Assembly: GCF_026241895.1 (NCBI RefSeq)
Contig: NZ_JAPJIV010000001.1
Coordinates: 496,001-560,000 of the forward strand
Length of the DNA: 64,000 bases
Source: Pseudomonas sp. RIT-562
Lineage (GTDB): Bacteria; Pseudomonadota; Gammaproteobacteria; Pseudomonadales; Pseudomonadaceae
Direction: 5' to 3'
The translations under genes were made by a program, and so were the position numbers. Under the pieces are notes generated by a model. The model was not told where the DNA came from, did not search any database, and saw only the letters and a list, made by a program, of their open reading frames with translations. Shown piece by piece: positions 18,420 to 27,672 of this stretch (position 1 is its first letter; every line of letters starts with the position of its first letter).

Positions 18420-21400
18420 ATGTCCGACACTTCCGCCAAAATCTCCGAAGATATATTGACCCAGCTGGTAACCGGTCCTTCAATCAGGGAGGTCGCGTTC
18501 ACCTCGTTGCGTACTGCCCTCGAAACCGACTATCCGCAACTGCACATTGACCCGAACCAGGCGATGGTGGTGACTCCGGTCTGGACTATCGTCGATGATC
18601 GGGTCATACCGGGCAAAAGCCGATTCGAATCCCTGACCGACGTACTGGTACGGCTCGGTTTATCGGGCATGACGGAGAACTACGTCGACGGGGAACACTT
18701 TCTGACCCTGCAACCGGGTGTCGAACCGGTGAAACAGCTACCGGTCAAAATCGACGCCCTGGGGTGCCTGCTCAATAAATTGGCCCGCGAGCTGTTTGTC
18801 GCCTATCAAGAACAACAACTTCAGTATTGGAGCGAGCCTGTCGACCCCTTGACGCCTCGCTGGCATCAACTCTCCAGCTCACTGAAGGATCTTTGGAGCG
18901 GCGGCAAGATGACCGATTGGGACGAAGACCAGCGGGCCATGGCGCTGTCCCTTTACGACTACCCTGATTCGGATAAACGAAAGGCTGACGACAAGTACGC
19001 GACCAAGGCGTGCCTGATCGATATCGACAATCAGGCCGACGAACATGTGCGAGTCCTGGATATTGCGGTACTGGTGGGCACCCTGGAAGAACGCACGCTC
19101 ATCATTACCCATTCGATCGCTGAAGGTTTCAAGCGTTACGACTCACTGGAAGAACTTGGCGACACGTTGTCCGGTAACGTATCGATGACCAAGATTGATG
19201 GCGAGATGAAATGGCGGCTTTTTGAACCCTCCGGGAATTTTTTCGACCATCAGGCCTGGGTGCTGATCGCTCTTGAGATCGACGCCATCGGCGCCATCGG
19301 TGACCTTACAACCTCATTGCAGCGACCGCTTGCCCCGCAGGTTGGTGCTGCGGCAACCCATTTCACTGACTTTCACGACCAACCCTCTTCACGCTACACG
19401 CAGATTCAGAGCCTGTTGCCGGACTGGCTGGCAAAAGCCACGCCTTCCGACCTAACGCGCTACAGCCGTCACTTGATGGACCTGGCGCTGCTGCGTGAGC
19501 AAAGTGTCGGAAAACCCTTTGATCAGGGCATCCTCCCGCTCCCCGCCTTTGCCCTGCAAGCGCTGACCGACCAGATGATCAAAGACAAGAACATCGACGA
19601 TCAATCAGCCGCAACAAAACTTAACCTGGGGGACATCGAAGTCAGCATCACCAGTCTCGTCGTCCTCGGTGCTGTCATCGTGCCCGGCCAGACGCAGACT
19701 CTCTCGCTATCACTGGTCGACTTCGCCCTGCAAAACCTGATGGGCATGCCGCTGGGTAACAAGACAGTGCGATACAAAAGTGGTGAGGTGGCGCCCGCGT
19801 GGATGACACCTGCCTACCTGGAAACGGTGGTTACCCAAGTGAACATCGGCGACACCTACCCTCGCCTGATCAAAAGCAAATTTTTCGACGACCTCAAGGA
19901 AAGCGTGTGGCGGCAAAAACTGTATGCCAGCCAATTGCGCATCCAACTTCCGCTGCAGGCACTTCAACTGAAGATCCGCGGACAGGCCGGCATCGATGAG
20001 TATGGCTATCGCTACGTTGCTGCGGCCATGCAGGAGAAGGCGGCCGATCGATATGTCGACGGGCTGGAAATTATTATTCGCCCGCTGGCATTCATTCCGG
20101 GCGGGAGCACCGACAACAAAGCCGATGAAGTCGCCAACATGTTCGTCATCGGACCGCGACTGGTCGATAAAGGCCCCTGCCTGCTATTCCGGCCGCTGCT
20201 GAACCATCCGCTGCTGCAATATCCCGGTGAGGCAAACTTGCTCTACGCGATCAAAAATAGCAGGACGCTTCGCCAGTCGGTCCTGGCGTGGCTGCCGGAG
20301 GACTTGCACTTCAACTACTCGCAGTACGTGTTTCCAGGCGAGTTACCCTCTGTCTGGACGCTGTCGCAGTGGCTGACCGACCCGAAGTCGGCTCTAGGCA
20401 TGATGGGAGCGGTAAGCCTCAGCGCGACGCCTTTGACAGAGCCGCCCCTGCAAGCTCTGTTTACCGCTAACGCAAACGCGATGATCACCCTGGCCGACCA
20501 GCAGTCGGTTTCCAATTCAGAACGGCGTTGGGCAACGCTCAAACAGGGCGGGTGGATGCTGTTCAATATTGCCCTGCCCTTCCTTGGAGGCACCGCAGCA
20601 ACAGCCGCCTGGATCTGGCAAATCATGGACGACCTGCACCAGGCCAACGAGGCTCGGGAGAGGGATGACTCAGAGGATCAATGGGCGGCATTGACCGACC
20701 TGTTTCTGACGTTGGGTATGGTGCTTGCCCATCAGGCGGCCGCTCGCAACAAACCTGTGGCGCTTGCCCACGAGACAGTTTCGATTGCCAGCGAAAAACC
20801 GCTGCCTGCGGCAAAGATCACTGTGACTCAACTGCCCGATCTTGCTGCCGATCAATTGCCTGCAAAGCACGAAACTTCCGTTGACACCAAAGGCTTGCTG
20901 CCGAAGGTACCCCTGGGCATCTTTCTGGACGGTCTGGAGATCCCAAAACCTTCCGCATTGGAAGCCAAGCCTGTCGCTTCCGGGCCTTACCGCTTTCTGT
21001 TCCTGCTTAACCAGAAATGGTATGCCAAGGTCGGAAAGCGCTGGTTCGAAGTCATGCTCAATGACTATGGTGACGCGCAGATCATCGACTCACGGCAAAC
21101 CCCAGCAAAAACGGGTCCCTTGCTGATTCATTCTGCCAAGGGAGAATGGTTCATCGACCTACGCCTTCGGCTGCGTGGCGGAGGCCGCAATCGAAAAGAT
21201 ATTCAGCGTGAAAACCAACAACGCCAAACCGATCTGAAGCAGCAACTGACTACGTTCGAGAGCACAAAGCCTGAGCTTAAAAACAACTTGGAAGCCGCAG
21301 AAGCCACCGCCACTGATACCAATCACCAGCCGCTGATCGAGATAGTGGAATCACAGTTGTCGACCTACAGCCTCTATGTCGAACAAGTCAAAGCCTATAA

Positions 21401-22994
21401 CGCAATCGAGCCAATCGCCAATTACCGCCCGGTCATCGTCAGTTGCCTGGATTATCAGCTGTCACTCACGCAGACATGGTTCAAATGGCAAAACACGGTT
21501 TTCGGTGAACAACTGCAGCAATCTCTAGACTTGTTTGAAAATGAGGCGATCACCAGCACCAAGACACCCCGGCAGATTCACCAACTCACCAACGACTTGA
21601 CCCAGGCCATGATCGATAAGATCGAGTTCACCCAGGCTCGTATCGACGAGCTGCCCCGACTGGGCAGAGAGGCGGCAGAAACGGCGCGGGAGTACAAGAC
21701 GACCCTGCCGACCTACGATCTGCAGGATCTGAAGTTGCTCCAGATCAGTCTTGCACAGGAGCTTTGCCTCAACGACAGCGCAACAGCCGCCACCTCGCAA
21801 ACTCGTCAGGCACTGGAAGGGCTCGTTGAGGATGCCGGTCTCACCATTCAGTCTTCACTCGACCTGGCCGCCGACGACAATGTGCTTGCATTGTCGGAAC
21901 GGATCGATGGTTTTAATGATCTTGTTGAGCAGTTCGAAACACTCGACCAACGGATTGTCGACCTGCCCGACGAATTCCCCGATCATCTGCTGAAGACTCC
22001 GCTGGATCTTATGCGGCAGCGGATCGAAGTATTCAAAGAGCGCACCGTAAATCATCTGGCAGAACTGCTGCGCGAGCGAAGGATCCTTGAGCCTACACCG
22101 GGCCCTTCCCGACCTGCCCCGGCCCCCCGGCGCATCATCAAGACGCGTTTCAAGGGCACGGTTGTCGGCAGGCTACGTGAGCGCGCCGTCGGTACCGATA
22201 CGGATTTTGTCGATGTGACATCGCCCCTCAGTGGAAAAGTTATCGCGACGTTTCACGAAAAAACACCCGGCAACTGGGTTGAACACGTTGCAACCACTTC
22301 GGGGTTACCGCCAACCAAACGCCCGGATCTGAAGATCAGTATCCAAACGGGCCAGTCATTGCTGGATCAACTACAGCCCTTTACTCGCCGCACCGAGGCA
22401 CACTCAAGAAAGAAGGGGCGTATCCCGGTGGAAATCGAGGAAATGTTCCATCAGCAGGCCCGTCAAATGGAAGCGGCAGCCGCTGCAATCGAACAGGCCC
22501 TGATTGATCAGAACGTCACCGATGCAGGGCCGGGATCAGGTGTCAATCTGGTCAAGCAGCTCAATGAAGGGGCAGCCCTCCTTCATGAAAAGGGCCGTCT
22601 CACCCGAATCAGCATGACCAAACAACAACTTCCCACCGCCGCCCGTGTTGAATGGCTGCACGGCAAAGGCCTGGTGGAGATCGTCAAGACACCGGGTCGA
22701 AGCCTGCTCAAAGGCAAAAAGGACTACCTGGAGGAGTATGAGATTCGTGAACAGCCCTCCCAGGAGGTGCTGTGGTACGCCCACTTCCACTACCCGGCCG
22801 CCAACACCCCCGCTGCCGATTACTCCGTGGCGCACCTGAAAACCAAATCGCAACGCCTGTTGGGCGGTGCGTTGGACCTGCGAAAAGCAACCTCCAACGA
22901 CGAGTTGATCAAGATCTATCGCAGCGAGATCAGCCCCCATCTGGCCAGGTCGCTGTTTTTGTCGAAACCGAAATCCGCAGCCCCGAAACAGTGA
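18420..22994 (+). CDS. Giant DUF6543/dermonecrotic-toxin-like protein, copy 1
   Basis: 1524-residue protein of the large Pseudomonas family carrying the DUF6543 (dermonecrotic toxin N-terminal-like) region. Visible blocks: LPDWLAKATPSDLTRYSRHL (about 345-365), PAWMTPAYLETVV...NIGDTYPRLIKSKFF, RIQLPLQALQLKIRGQAGIDEYGYRYV (about 510-540), and FVIGPRLVDKGPCLLFRPLL. A hydrophobic pair follows (about 710-735 and 759-778; WMLFNIALPFLGGTAATAAW). The coiled-coil-rich section is about 930-1220, then a basic KGTVVGRLRE module near 1240-1300. The C-terminus has YEIREQPSQEVLWYAHFHYP...AHLKT (about 1440-1475). No signal peptide and no recognised catalytic motif. Start ATG 18420 with an AAGGA site. A secreted toxin or effector role is inferred from family naming only. 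Confidence 0.8.
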   Translation: MSDTSAKISEDILTQLVTGPSIREVAFTSLRTALETDYPQLHIDPNQAMVVTPVWTIVDDRVIPGKSRFESLTDVLVRLGLSGMTENYVDGEHFLTLQPGVEPVKQLPVKIDALGCLLNKLARELFVAYQEQQLQYWSEPVDPLTPRWHQLSSSLKDLWSGGKMTDWDEDQRAMALSLYDYPDSDKRKADDKYATKACLIDIDNQADEHVRVLDIAVLVGTLEERTLIITHSIAEGFKRYDSLEELGDTLSGNVSMTKIDGEMKWRLFEPSGNFFDHQAWVLIALEIDAIGAIGDLTTSLQRPLAPQVGAAATHFTDFHDQPSSRYTQIQSLLPDWLAKATPSDLTRYSRHLMDLALLREQSVGKPFDQGILPLPAFALQALTDQMIKDKNIDDQSAATKLNLGDIEVSITSLVVLGAVIVPGQTQTLSLSLVDFALQNLMGMPLGNKTVRYKSGEVAPAWMTPAYLETVVTQVNIGDTYPRLIKSKFFDDLKESVWRQKLYASQLRIQLPLQALQLKIRGQAGIDEYGYRYVAAAMQEKAADRYVDGLEIIIRPLAFIPGGSTDNKADEVANMFVIGPRLVDKGPCLLFRPLLNHPLLQYPGEANLLYAIKNSRTLRQSVLAWLPEDLHFNYSQYVFPGELPSVWTLSQWLTDPKSALGMMGAVSLSATPLTEPPLQALFTANANAMITLADQQSVSNSERRWATLKQGGWMLFNIALPFLGGTAATAAWIWQIMDDLHQANEARERDDSEDQWAALTDLFLTLGMVLAHQAAARNKPVALAHETVSIASEKPLPAAKITVTQLPDLAADQLPAKHETSVDTKGLLPKVPLGIFLDGLEIPKPSALEAKPVASGPYRFLFLLNQKWYAKVGKRWFEVMLNDYGDAQIIDSRQTPAKTGPLLIHSAKGEWFIDLRLRLRGGGRNRKDIQRENQQRQTDLKQQLTTFESTKPELKNNLEAAEATATDTNHQPLIEIVESQLSTYSLYVEQVKAYNAIEPIANYRPVIVSCLDYQLSLTQTWFKWQNTVFGEQLQQSLDLFENEAITSTKTPRQIHQLTNDLTQAMIDKIEFTQARIDELPRLGREAAETAREYKTTLPTYDLQDLKLLQISLAQELCLNDSATAATSQTRQALEGLVEDAGLTIQSSLDLAADDNVLALSERIDGFNDLVEQFETLDQRIVDLPDEFPDHLLKTPLDLMRQRIEVFKERTVNHLAELLRERRILEPTPGPSRPAPAPRRIIKTRFKGTVVGRLRERAVGTDTDFVDVTSPLSGKVIATFHEKTPGNWVEHVATTSGLPPTKRPDLKISIQTGQSLLDQLQPFTRRTEAHSRKKGRIPVEIEEMFHQQARQMEAAAAAIEQALIDQNVTDAGPGSGVNLVKQLNEGAALLHEKGRLTRISMTKQQLPTAARVEWLHGKGLVEIVKTPGRSLLKGKKDYLEEYEIREQPSQEVLWYAHFHYPAANTPAADYSVAHLKTKSQRLLGGALDLRKATSNDELIKIYRSEISPHLARSLFLSKPKSAAPKQ

Positions 22995-23010
22995 ACGGGT
23001 GCAAGGCCCG

Positions 23011-23032
23011 GGACCCGCGGTGACGCGGGTCC
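23011..23032 (+). terminator. Hairpin between the two giant genes
   Basis: Perfect 9-bp GC-rich stem GGACCCGCG/CGCGGGTCC closed by a GTGA (GNRA) tetraloop, followed only by GTTTC. It lies 17 bp after copy 1 and is a weak or Rho-assisted terminator at best, so some read-through into copy 2 is likely. Confidence 0.6.
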
Positions 23033-23130
23033 GTTTCAACGCCTACATAGTTACCACCTGGGGCAGTTAGCGCCCCTTTACCTTCGGTGTATCAAGAGGC
23101 TTTGACCTCGTCTACGCGAAGGCATCCACC

Positions 23131-26100
23131 ATGAGCAACATCACTTCACCCGCCCCCCGGAATGATTCGACACCCTTGCTGGATAAAAGTGATCTGGTCA
23201 GCCAGACCAGTCACAGCCCAGTACTCCATGAAGTCGCTTCGCTGCTGCTACGCAAGACCTTGGAGGAGCTCTACCCGGAACTGAACATCGACCCTGAAAA
23301 CACCTTTGTCGCCACTCCGCAGTGGTATGCCGTGAACGACCAAGTCGAAGCAGGCTCAACAATATTCGAATCCCTCACTTACACACTCACCCGTCAAACC
23401 CTGGACGGCACGAAGGCCGATTACCTCGAAGGGGAACAATTCCTGACACTGCAGCCAGAGGCCGCAAACCCGGTCCACCTCGCGGTCAGCATCGAACAGA
23501 TTGCCGAAGTACTTAACAATGCAACACCCCGGCTGCTCGGCGAAATGCAGGTACAGCAACTGGATTACTGGAATAGCACTGGACACAAAATTGCTCGCTG
23601 GCAAGAGCTCTCCGACTCACTGCGCAAAGCGCTGAATGTGTCGAAAGTCAAAGGCTGGGACGCCGATGAGTGCGCGATGGCTCGTGAAGTGTTCAACGAT
23701 CCTGATCGAGCCACACGGAAAAACTCGGACGAGGATTTGTCAGTTATCCAGGCAGGCCTGATCGATATCGATGTCGTCGACAATGGAGTTCCCAGCCACC
23801 TTTTACTCGGCGGCGCGCTGGTACTCAAGGCGACGTATCGCAAACGCCAATTGCTGGTGATGTACACGATCGAGCACGGTTACGAGTCGTTCAGCTCGCT
23901 GGAACAACTAGGCAGCTCGCTACCCGCCCGCCTGGAAGAAGAGTTAGCCGGACGTAGCCTGACATGGCGGCTTTTCGAGCCTGACGGGAATGTTTTCGAC
24001 CATATGGCCGGGGCCCTGGTGGCGTCACAGCTGGATGCCATAGGCTCGATAATGTCGGTCGCGGCTACTGACGACAATGATGTTGAGCCTGAACTGGGGC
24101 TCGACAAAACGGAACAGAAGCGACTCCAGCAACTGAATGCGGCGATCCCGCAATGGCTGCGTAGCGCATCGGCCAACGATATTCAGGATTACGGTCGCTA
24201 CATTACTGGGCTGGGCAAGCTTTATCGGCAACCCGAGCGCAAGAAGGCCCGGGACGAGATACCTTCCATCACCGATTACGCACAGCGTCTGATGCGTGAG
24301 GCGATCATCGCAGACGTAAGCGCCACGGGTGCGGCGGATCTCCCGCTGGACAAACTGCAGATCAAGATCACCGCAAGCTTTACCGCTGACAATCTCACCC
24401 TGCCCAACCCACTCGACCGCCACACCGAGACACTTGCCGAATTCGCCTTGGAGAACGAAGCGCCCTACATGGCGACCGTTTCGTTCACCAGCGGCGAGGA
24501 AGTTCCGGATTGGCTCACGCCGACCTTCCTCACGGCTGTGGCGGCACAGGTCAATATTGGCGACGCTTACCCGAATCTGATCAAAAGCAAGCTGATCGAC
24601 GACCCTGTCGAGTCCCTGCTTCAGGAACGCTTTTACTCTGACCAGTTGCGGTGGCTGTTACCGCTCCAGGCGCTTGAGGGCAAAGTCAAACAGGAGGCAG
24701 GGATCGACGAACAGGGCTACCGATACATTTGCGAATTGTTAGAACCTGGCACCGGTCATGCAAAATCCGTCGCCATCTGCCCCCTCTCTCTGAACCCGCA
24801 GCATCGCTTGATCAGCAGCAGTGACACGGTCGAGAACATGTACATCATCGGCCCTCGAAAAGCCGATAGCGGCCCTTGCCTGCTCTATCGCCCGATGCTC
24901 GATCAACCCTTGATGCAGTTTCCCTCGCGCCAGAATCTTTTATACGCGTTGCACCAAACCGGCGAACTCAGGGACTCGGTGCTGGCATGGCTGCCCGACA
25001 AAACCCTGAGCTTTGAGTACGCTCAATATGTGTTTCCCGTGGGCCTGCCATCGCCCTGGGCGGTGGTCGAACAACTGGTCAACCCACTTCAGCGAATGGA
25101 AAATGCCGGCCGCGTGATCGTCGGGAATGAAGAGATAACCGGCGACATCCTGTCGAGACTGTTCAAAAACAATGCGCAGGCGTTGGTCGATCTGGCTGAC
25201 CGCCAGTCACAATCCAACGCCGAACAACGCTGGGCACTATTGAAAGACAGTAGCTGGGCACTGTTCAACGTCGCATCGAATTTCCTCAGCGGCGCGGTCG
25301 GAGCCGCCGTCTGGGTATGGCAGACCATTAATGAAGTCCAGCAGGCACTCGACGCCGGCGATCGGGGCGACAGCTTCGTTGAGTGGAGTGCGGTATCGGA
25401 CATTCTGCTGACGATAGGGATAATCCTCAGCCACCACGCGGTGATGCGCCGTAAAGTCTTGCCCGGCAGACCGCAGCTTCCACGGCCCCCCCTCGAAACG
25501 CAAATAACCCCGAGCATTGAACCGCTCACCATCACGCTCGACCCCGTCCCAGTGACCGCGGAACTCCCACCCACCCATGGCTCTTTCCTTGATGTGGCTG
25601 GCTCGATTCCGCGTAGAAATCCTGCGGCATTGGGTACTTACCTGGATACCTTCGCCGTTGCGGCACCGGACATCACCGGCGAGAACGTAACAAAAGTGAA
25701 TGCAACGCCTCCTCACCTCTATCAGATCGACCAAGAAAGTTTTGCACAGGCTGACACTCGCTGGTTCAAGGTCATGTTGGTCGGTGAAGAGCAAGTTTAC
25801 ATCGTCGACACTCACGACCCGAGCCGAGCCGGCCCGCAGCTGATCCGCAATGCCAAGGGGCAGTGGTTGATCGACCGCAGCCTGCGTTTGCGAGCAGGGG
25901 CCGGGAATGCTCTCAGTCGTTTTCAGGACGCCGCAAACGCGCTGCGCAAAGAAAAACTGGAAAAAATACTGAAGTCTTTCAAGGACCAGAAAGCCTCGAA
26001 AGAAGCAGCGCTAACAAAAATGCAAACCGATATTCAGAAGGCCAGTGGCGAAGACTTCGATCGTTTATCCAGTTTGTATGCGACACAACTCGACACCACC

Positions 26101-27645
26101 ATCGGTGAATACCAGAAGGCTCTTGTACAGCTTGGGGAATGGCGGACCTTGGGCGGAACAGAAAACTATGTCTATGAACTGCTGCGCATAAGCACCGAGC
26201 TGCAGAAAAATCTGTCGTTATGGTTTGTCATCAAGAAAAACGAGTACGCCAGGGCGACCCGATTGCTGATCGACCCCGACCAGACAACCCCGCCGAGGCA
26301 AAGCTTGGTAGACCGCGTCCAGCAGGCCACCGATCTGAGTCACGAGATGTGCATAAAGCTGATGATTTCCGACTCGACGCTTTCAGGAATGCGCGCTGGG
26401 GGCAGACCTGGTGTTGAGAGAGCATTGGAAATCAGGAAGTTCGCACCGTCGTTTACCGCACTGGACCTTAAAACCAACGAAATCGGCATGGCGCAGGAAT
26501 TGTGCCTGAACGAACAGGCCGACCCGCTGATGCAGCAAGCCCGTAACGCGGTGGGCGAAATTGTCGTGAGTGCCGCAACAGCCGCCGGTGAGGTGACGGA
26601 CCTGACAAAAGGCACAGACGACAACCGCCCAGTGCAGGCGCGTATCGAAGAGTTGAACAGACTTGTGGATACCCTTGCCGATGCCGACCAGCGCATCCAG
26701 GAGTTGCCAGCGAATTACCCCGGCCTGATCAAAAAAAATCAACTCGATCGTCTGCGGGCGCTGATCGAGGAGTTCGTGGACCTGGCCCAAATCCGCCTGC
26801 AACTACTGTTGCCGGAGTCTGACTTTTTTCCTGCACAGGGTGCGACTCAATCAGAGCACCAGGGACCTTCACGACAACCGATCAAAGTGCGCAAGACCCG
26901 CCCTCGCGCCCCCTCCCAAAAAGAGCCCGAATTAACCAAGGACGAGCCCCTTAAGCGATTCAAGCCAATCGTCCACCAAGACCCTGCCCCGATATTGGAA
27001 GACAGTGAGATTGTCGAGGCCGCCCTTGAACTGAACCGCAACACCCATAAATTCATCGAGCGCACCAAAAAAGACGCTCTGCGCCCACGGCGAATACCCG
27101 CTGATATGCAGGACTTGTTTGATCAAAACGCACTCAAGCTGGAACAGAGTGCCATGAGCGTTGATCAAGCTATCAAGAGAACAAGCGACACCGGCGGAGA
27201 ACCTCTGCCGATCGCCAATTTGAGTCGCGAACTGCGTGACGGTGCCGCCCGGATGCGCAAGGCAGGTATCAGCGTCCGGGCAAGCCTGTACAAATTACGC
27301 AAACCGACCCAAAGCGCTTTCACGTGGATGCATGACAACTCGCAAGTTGAAATCAGCCGGGATGCACGAGGCCGTATCCAGACCCGACAGCTCGGCGATT
27401 ATTTCCAGGAGTACCGGATAACCGACAAGTCCGATAACAATGCGTTATGGGTTGCGCATTTTCACTATGAGAAGCTCGACAGTCCTGTTGATAAACCGAC
27501 AGCAGCGCACTTGAAGGTTGCAGATGATTACCTGAAGACACTCACGGCAGAACAGCAACAAACATTGAACACTTTCGAGCCTATAGATGGCGTACTGCGC
27601 AAACTGACCGATCCGGCGGTGCGCAAGCTGTTTCTGGACCTGTAG
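23131..27645 (+). CDS. Giant DUF6543/dermonecrotic-toxin-like protein, copy 2
   Basis: 1504-residue paralog of the preceding gene, colinear over nearly its whole length. Shared blocks include LRKTLEELYPELNIDPEN versus the equivalent in copy 1, FESLTYTLTRQTLDG, GEQFLTLQPE, TWRLFEPDGNVFDHMAG, NIGDAYPNLIKSKLIDD, and the hydrophobic pair near 709-735 and 754-772. C-terminal FQEYRITD...LWVAHFHYEKL...AAHLKV is also shared. It lacks the KGTVVGRLRE-to-VEHVA module of copy 1 and instead has a Pro/Lys-rich stretch near 1255-1290. Cys-poor and without a signal peptide. Ribosome site AAGG before ATG 23131. Tandem duplication followed by divergence is the simplest origin. Confidence 0.8.
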   Translation: MSNITSPAPRNDSTPLLDKSDLVSQTSHSPVLHEVASLLLRKTLEELYPELNIDPENTFVATPQWYAVNDQVEAGSTIFESLTYTLTRQTLDGTKADYLEGEQFLTLQPEAANPVHLAVSIEQIAEVLNNATPRLLGEMQVQQLDYWNSTGHKIARWQELSDSLRKALNVSKVKGWDADECAMAREVFNDPDRATRKNSDEDLSVIQAGLIDIDVVDNGVPSHLLLGGALVLKATYRKRQLLVMYTIEHGYESFSSLEQLGSSLPARLEEELAGRSLTWRLFEPDGNVFDHMAGALVASQLDAIGSIMSVAATDDNDVEPELGLDKTEQKRLQQLNAAIPQWLRSASANDIQDYGRYITGLGKLYRQPERKKARDEIPSITDYAQRLMREAIIADVSATGAADLPLDKLQIKITASFTADNLTLPNPLDRHTETLAEFALENEAPYMATVSFTSGEEVPDWLTPTFLTAVAAQVNIGDAYPNLIKSKLIDDPVESLLQERFYSDQLRWLLPLQALEGKVKQEAGIDEQGYRYICELLEPGTGHAKSVAICPLSLNPQHRLISSSDTVENMYIIGPRKADSGPCLLYRPMLDQPLMQFPSRQNLLYALHQTGELRDSVLAWLPDKTLSFEYAQYVFPVGLPSPWAVVEQLVNPLQRMENAGRVIVGNEEITGDILSRLFKNNAQALVDLADRQSQSNAEQRWALLKDSSWALFNVASNFLSGAVGAAVWVWQTINEVQQALDAGDRGDSFVEWSAVSDILLTIGIILSHHAVMRRKVLPGRPQLPRPPLETQITPSIEPLTITLDPVPVTAELPPTHGSFLDVAGSIPRRNPAALGTYLDTFAVAAPDITGENVTKVNATPPHLYQIDQESFAQADTRWFKVMLVGEEQVYIVDTHDPSRAGPQLIRNAKGQWLIDRSLRLRAGAGNALSRFQDAANALRKEKLEKILKSFKDQKASKEAALTKMQTDIQKASGEDFDRLSSLYATQLDTTIGEYQKALVQLGEWRTLGGTENYVYELLRISTELQKNLSLWFVIKKNEYARATRLLIDPDQTTPPRQSLVDRVQQATDLSHEMCIKLMISDSTLSGMRAGGRPGVERALEIRKFAPSFTALDLKTNEIGMAQELCLNEQADPLMQQARNAVGEIVVSAATAAGEVTDLTKGTDDNRPVQARIEELNRLVDTLADADQRIQELPANYPGLIKKNQLDRLRALIEEFVDLAQIRLQLLLPESDFFPAQGATQSEHQGPSRQPIKVRKTRPRAPSQKEPELTKDEPLKRFKPIVHQDPAPILEDSEIVEAALELNRNTHKFIERTKKDALRPRRIPADMQDLFDQNALKLEQSAMSVDQAIKRTSDTGGEPLPIANLSRELRDGAARMRKAGISVRASLYKLRKPTQSAFTWMHDNSQVEISRDARGRIQTRQLGDYFQEYRITDKSDNNALWVAHFHYEKLDSPVDKPTAAHLKVADDYLKTLTAEQQQTLNTFEPIDGVLRKLTDPAVRKLFLDL

Positions 27646-27672
27646 CCGAACGCAAAACCGCAATGCAAGGCG

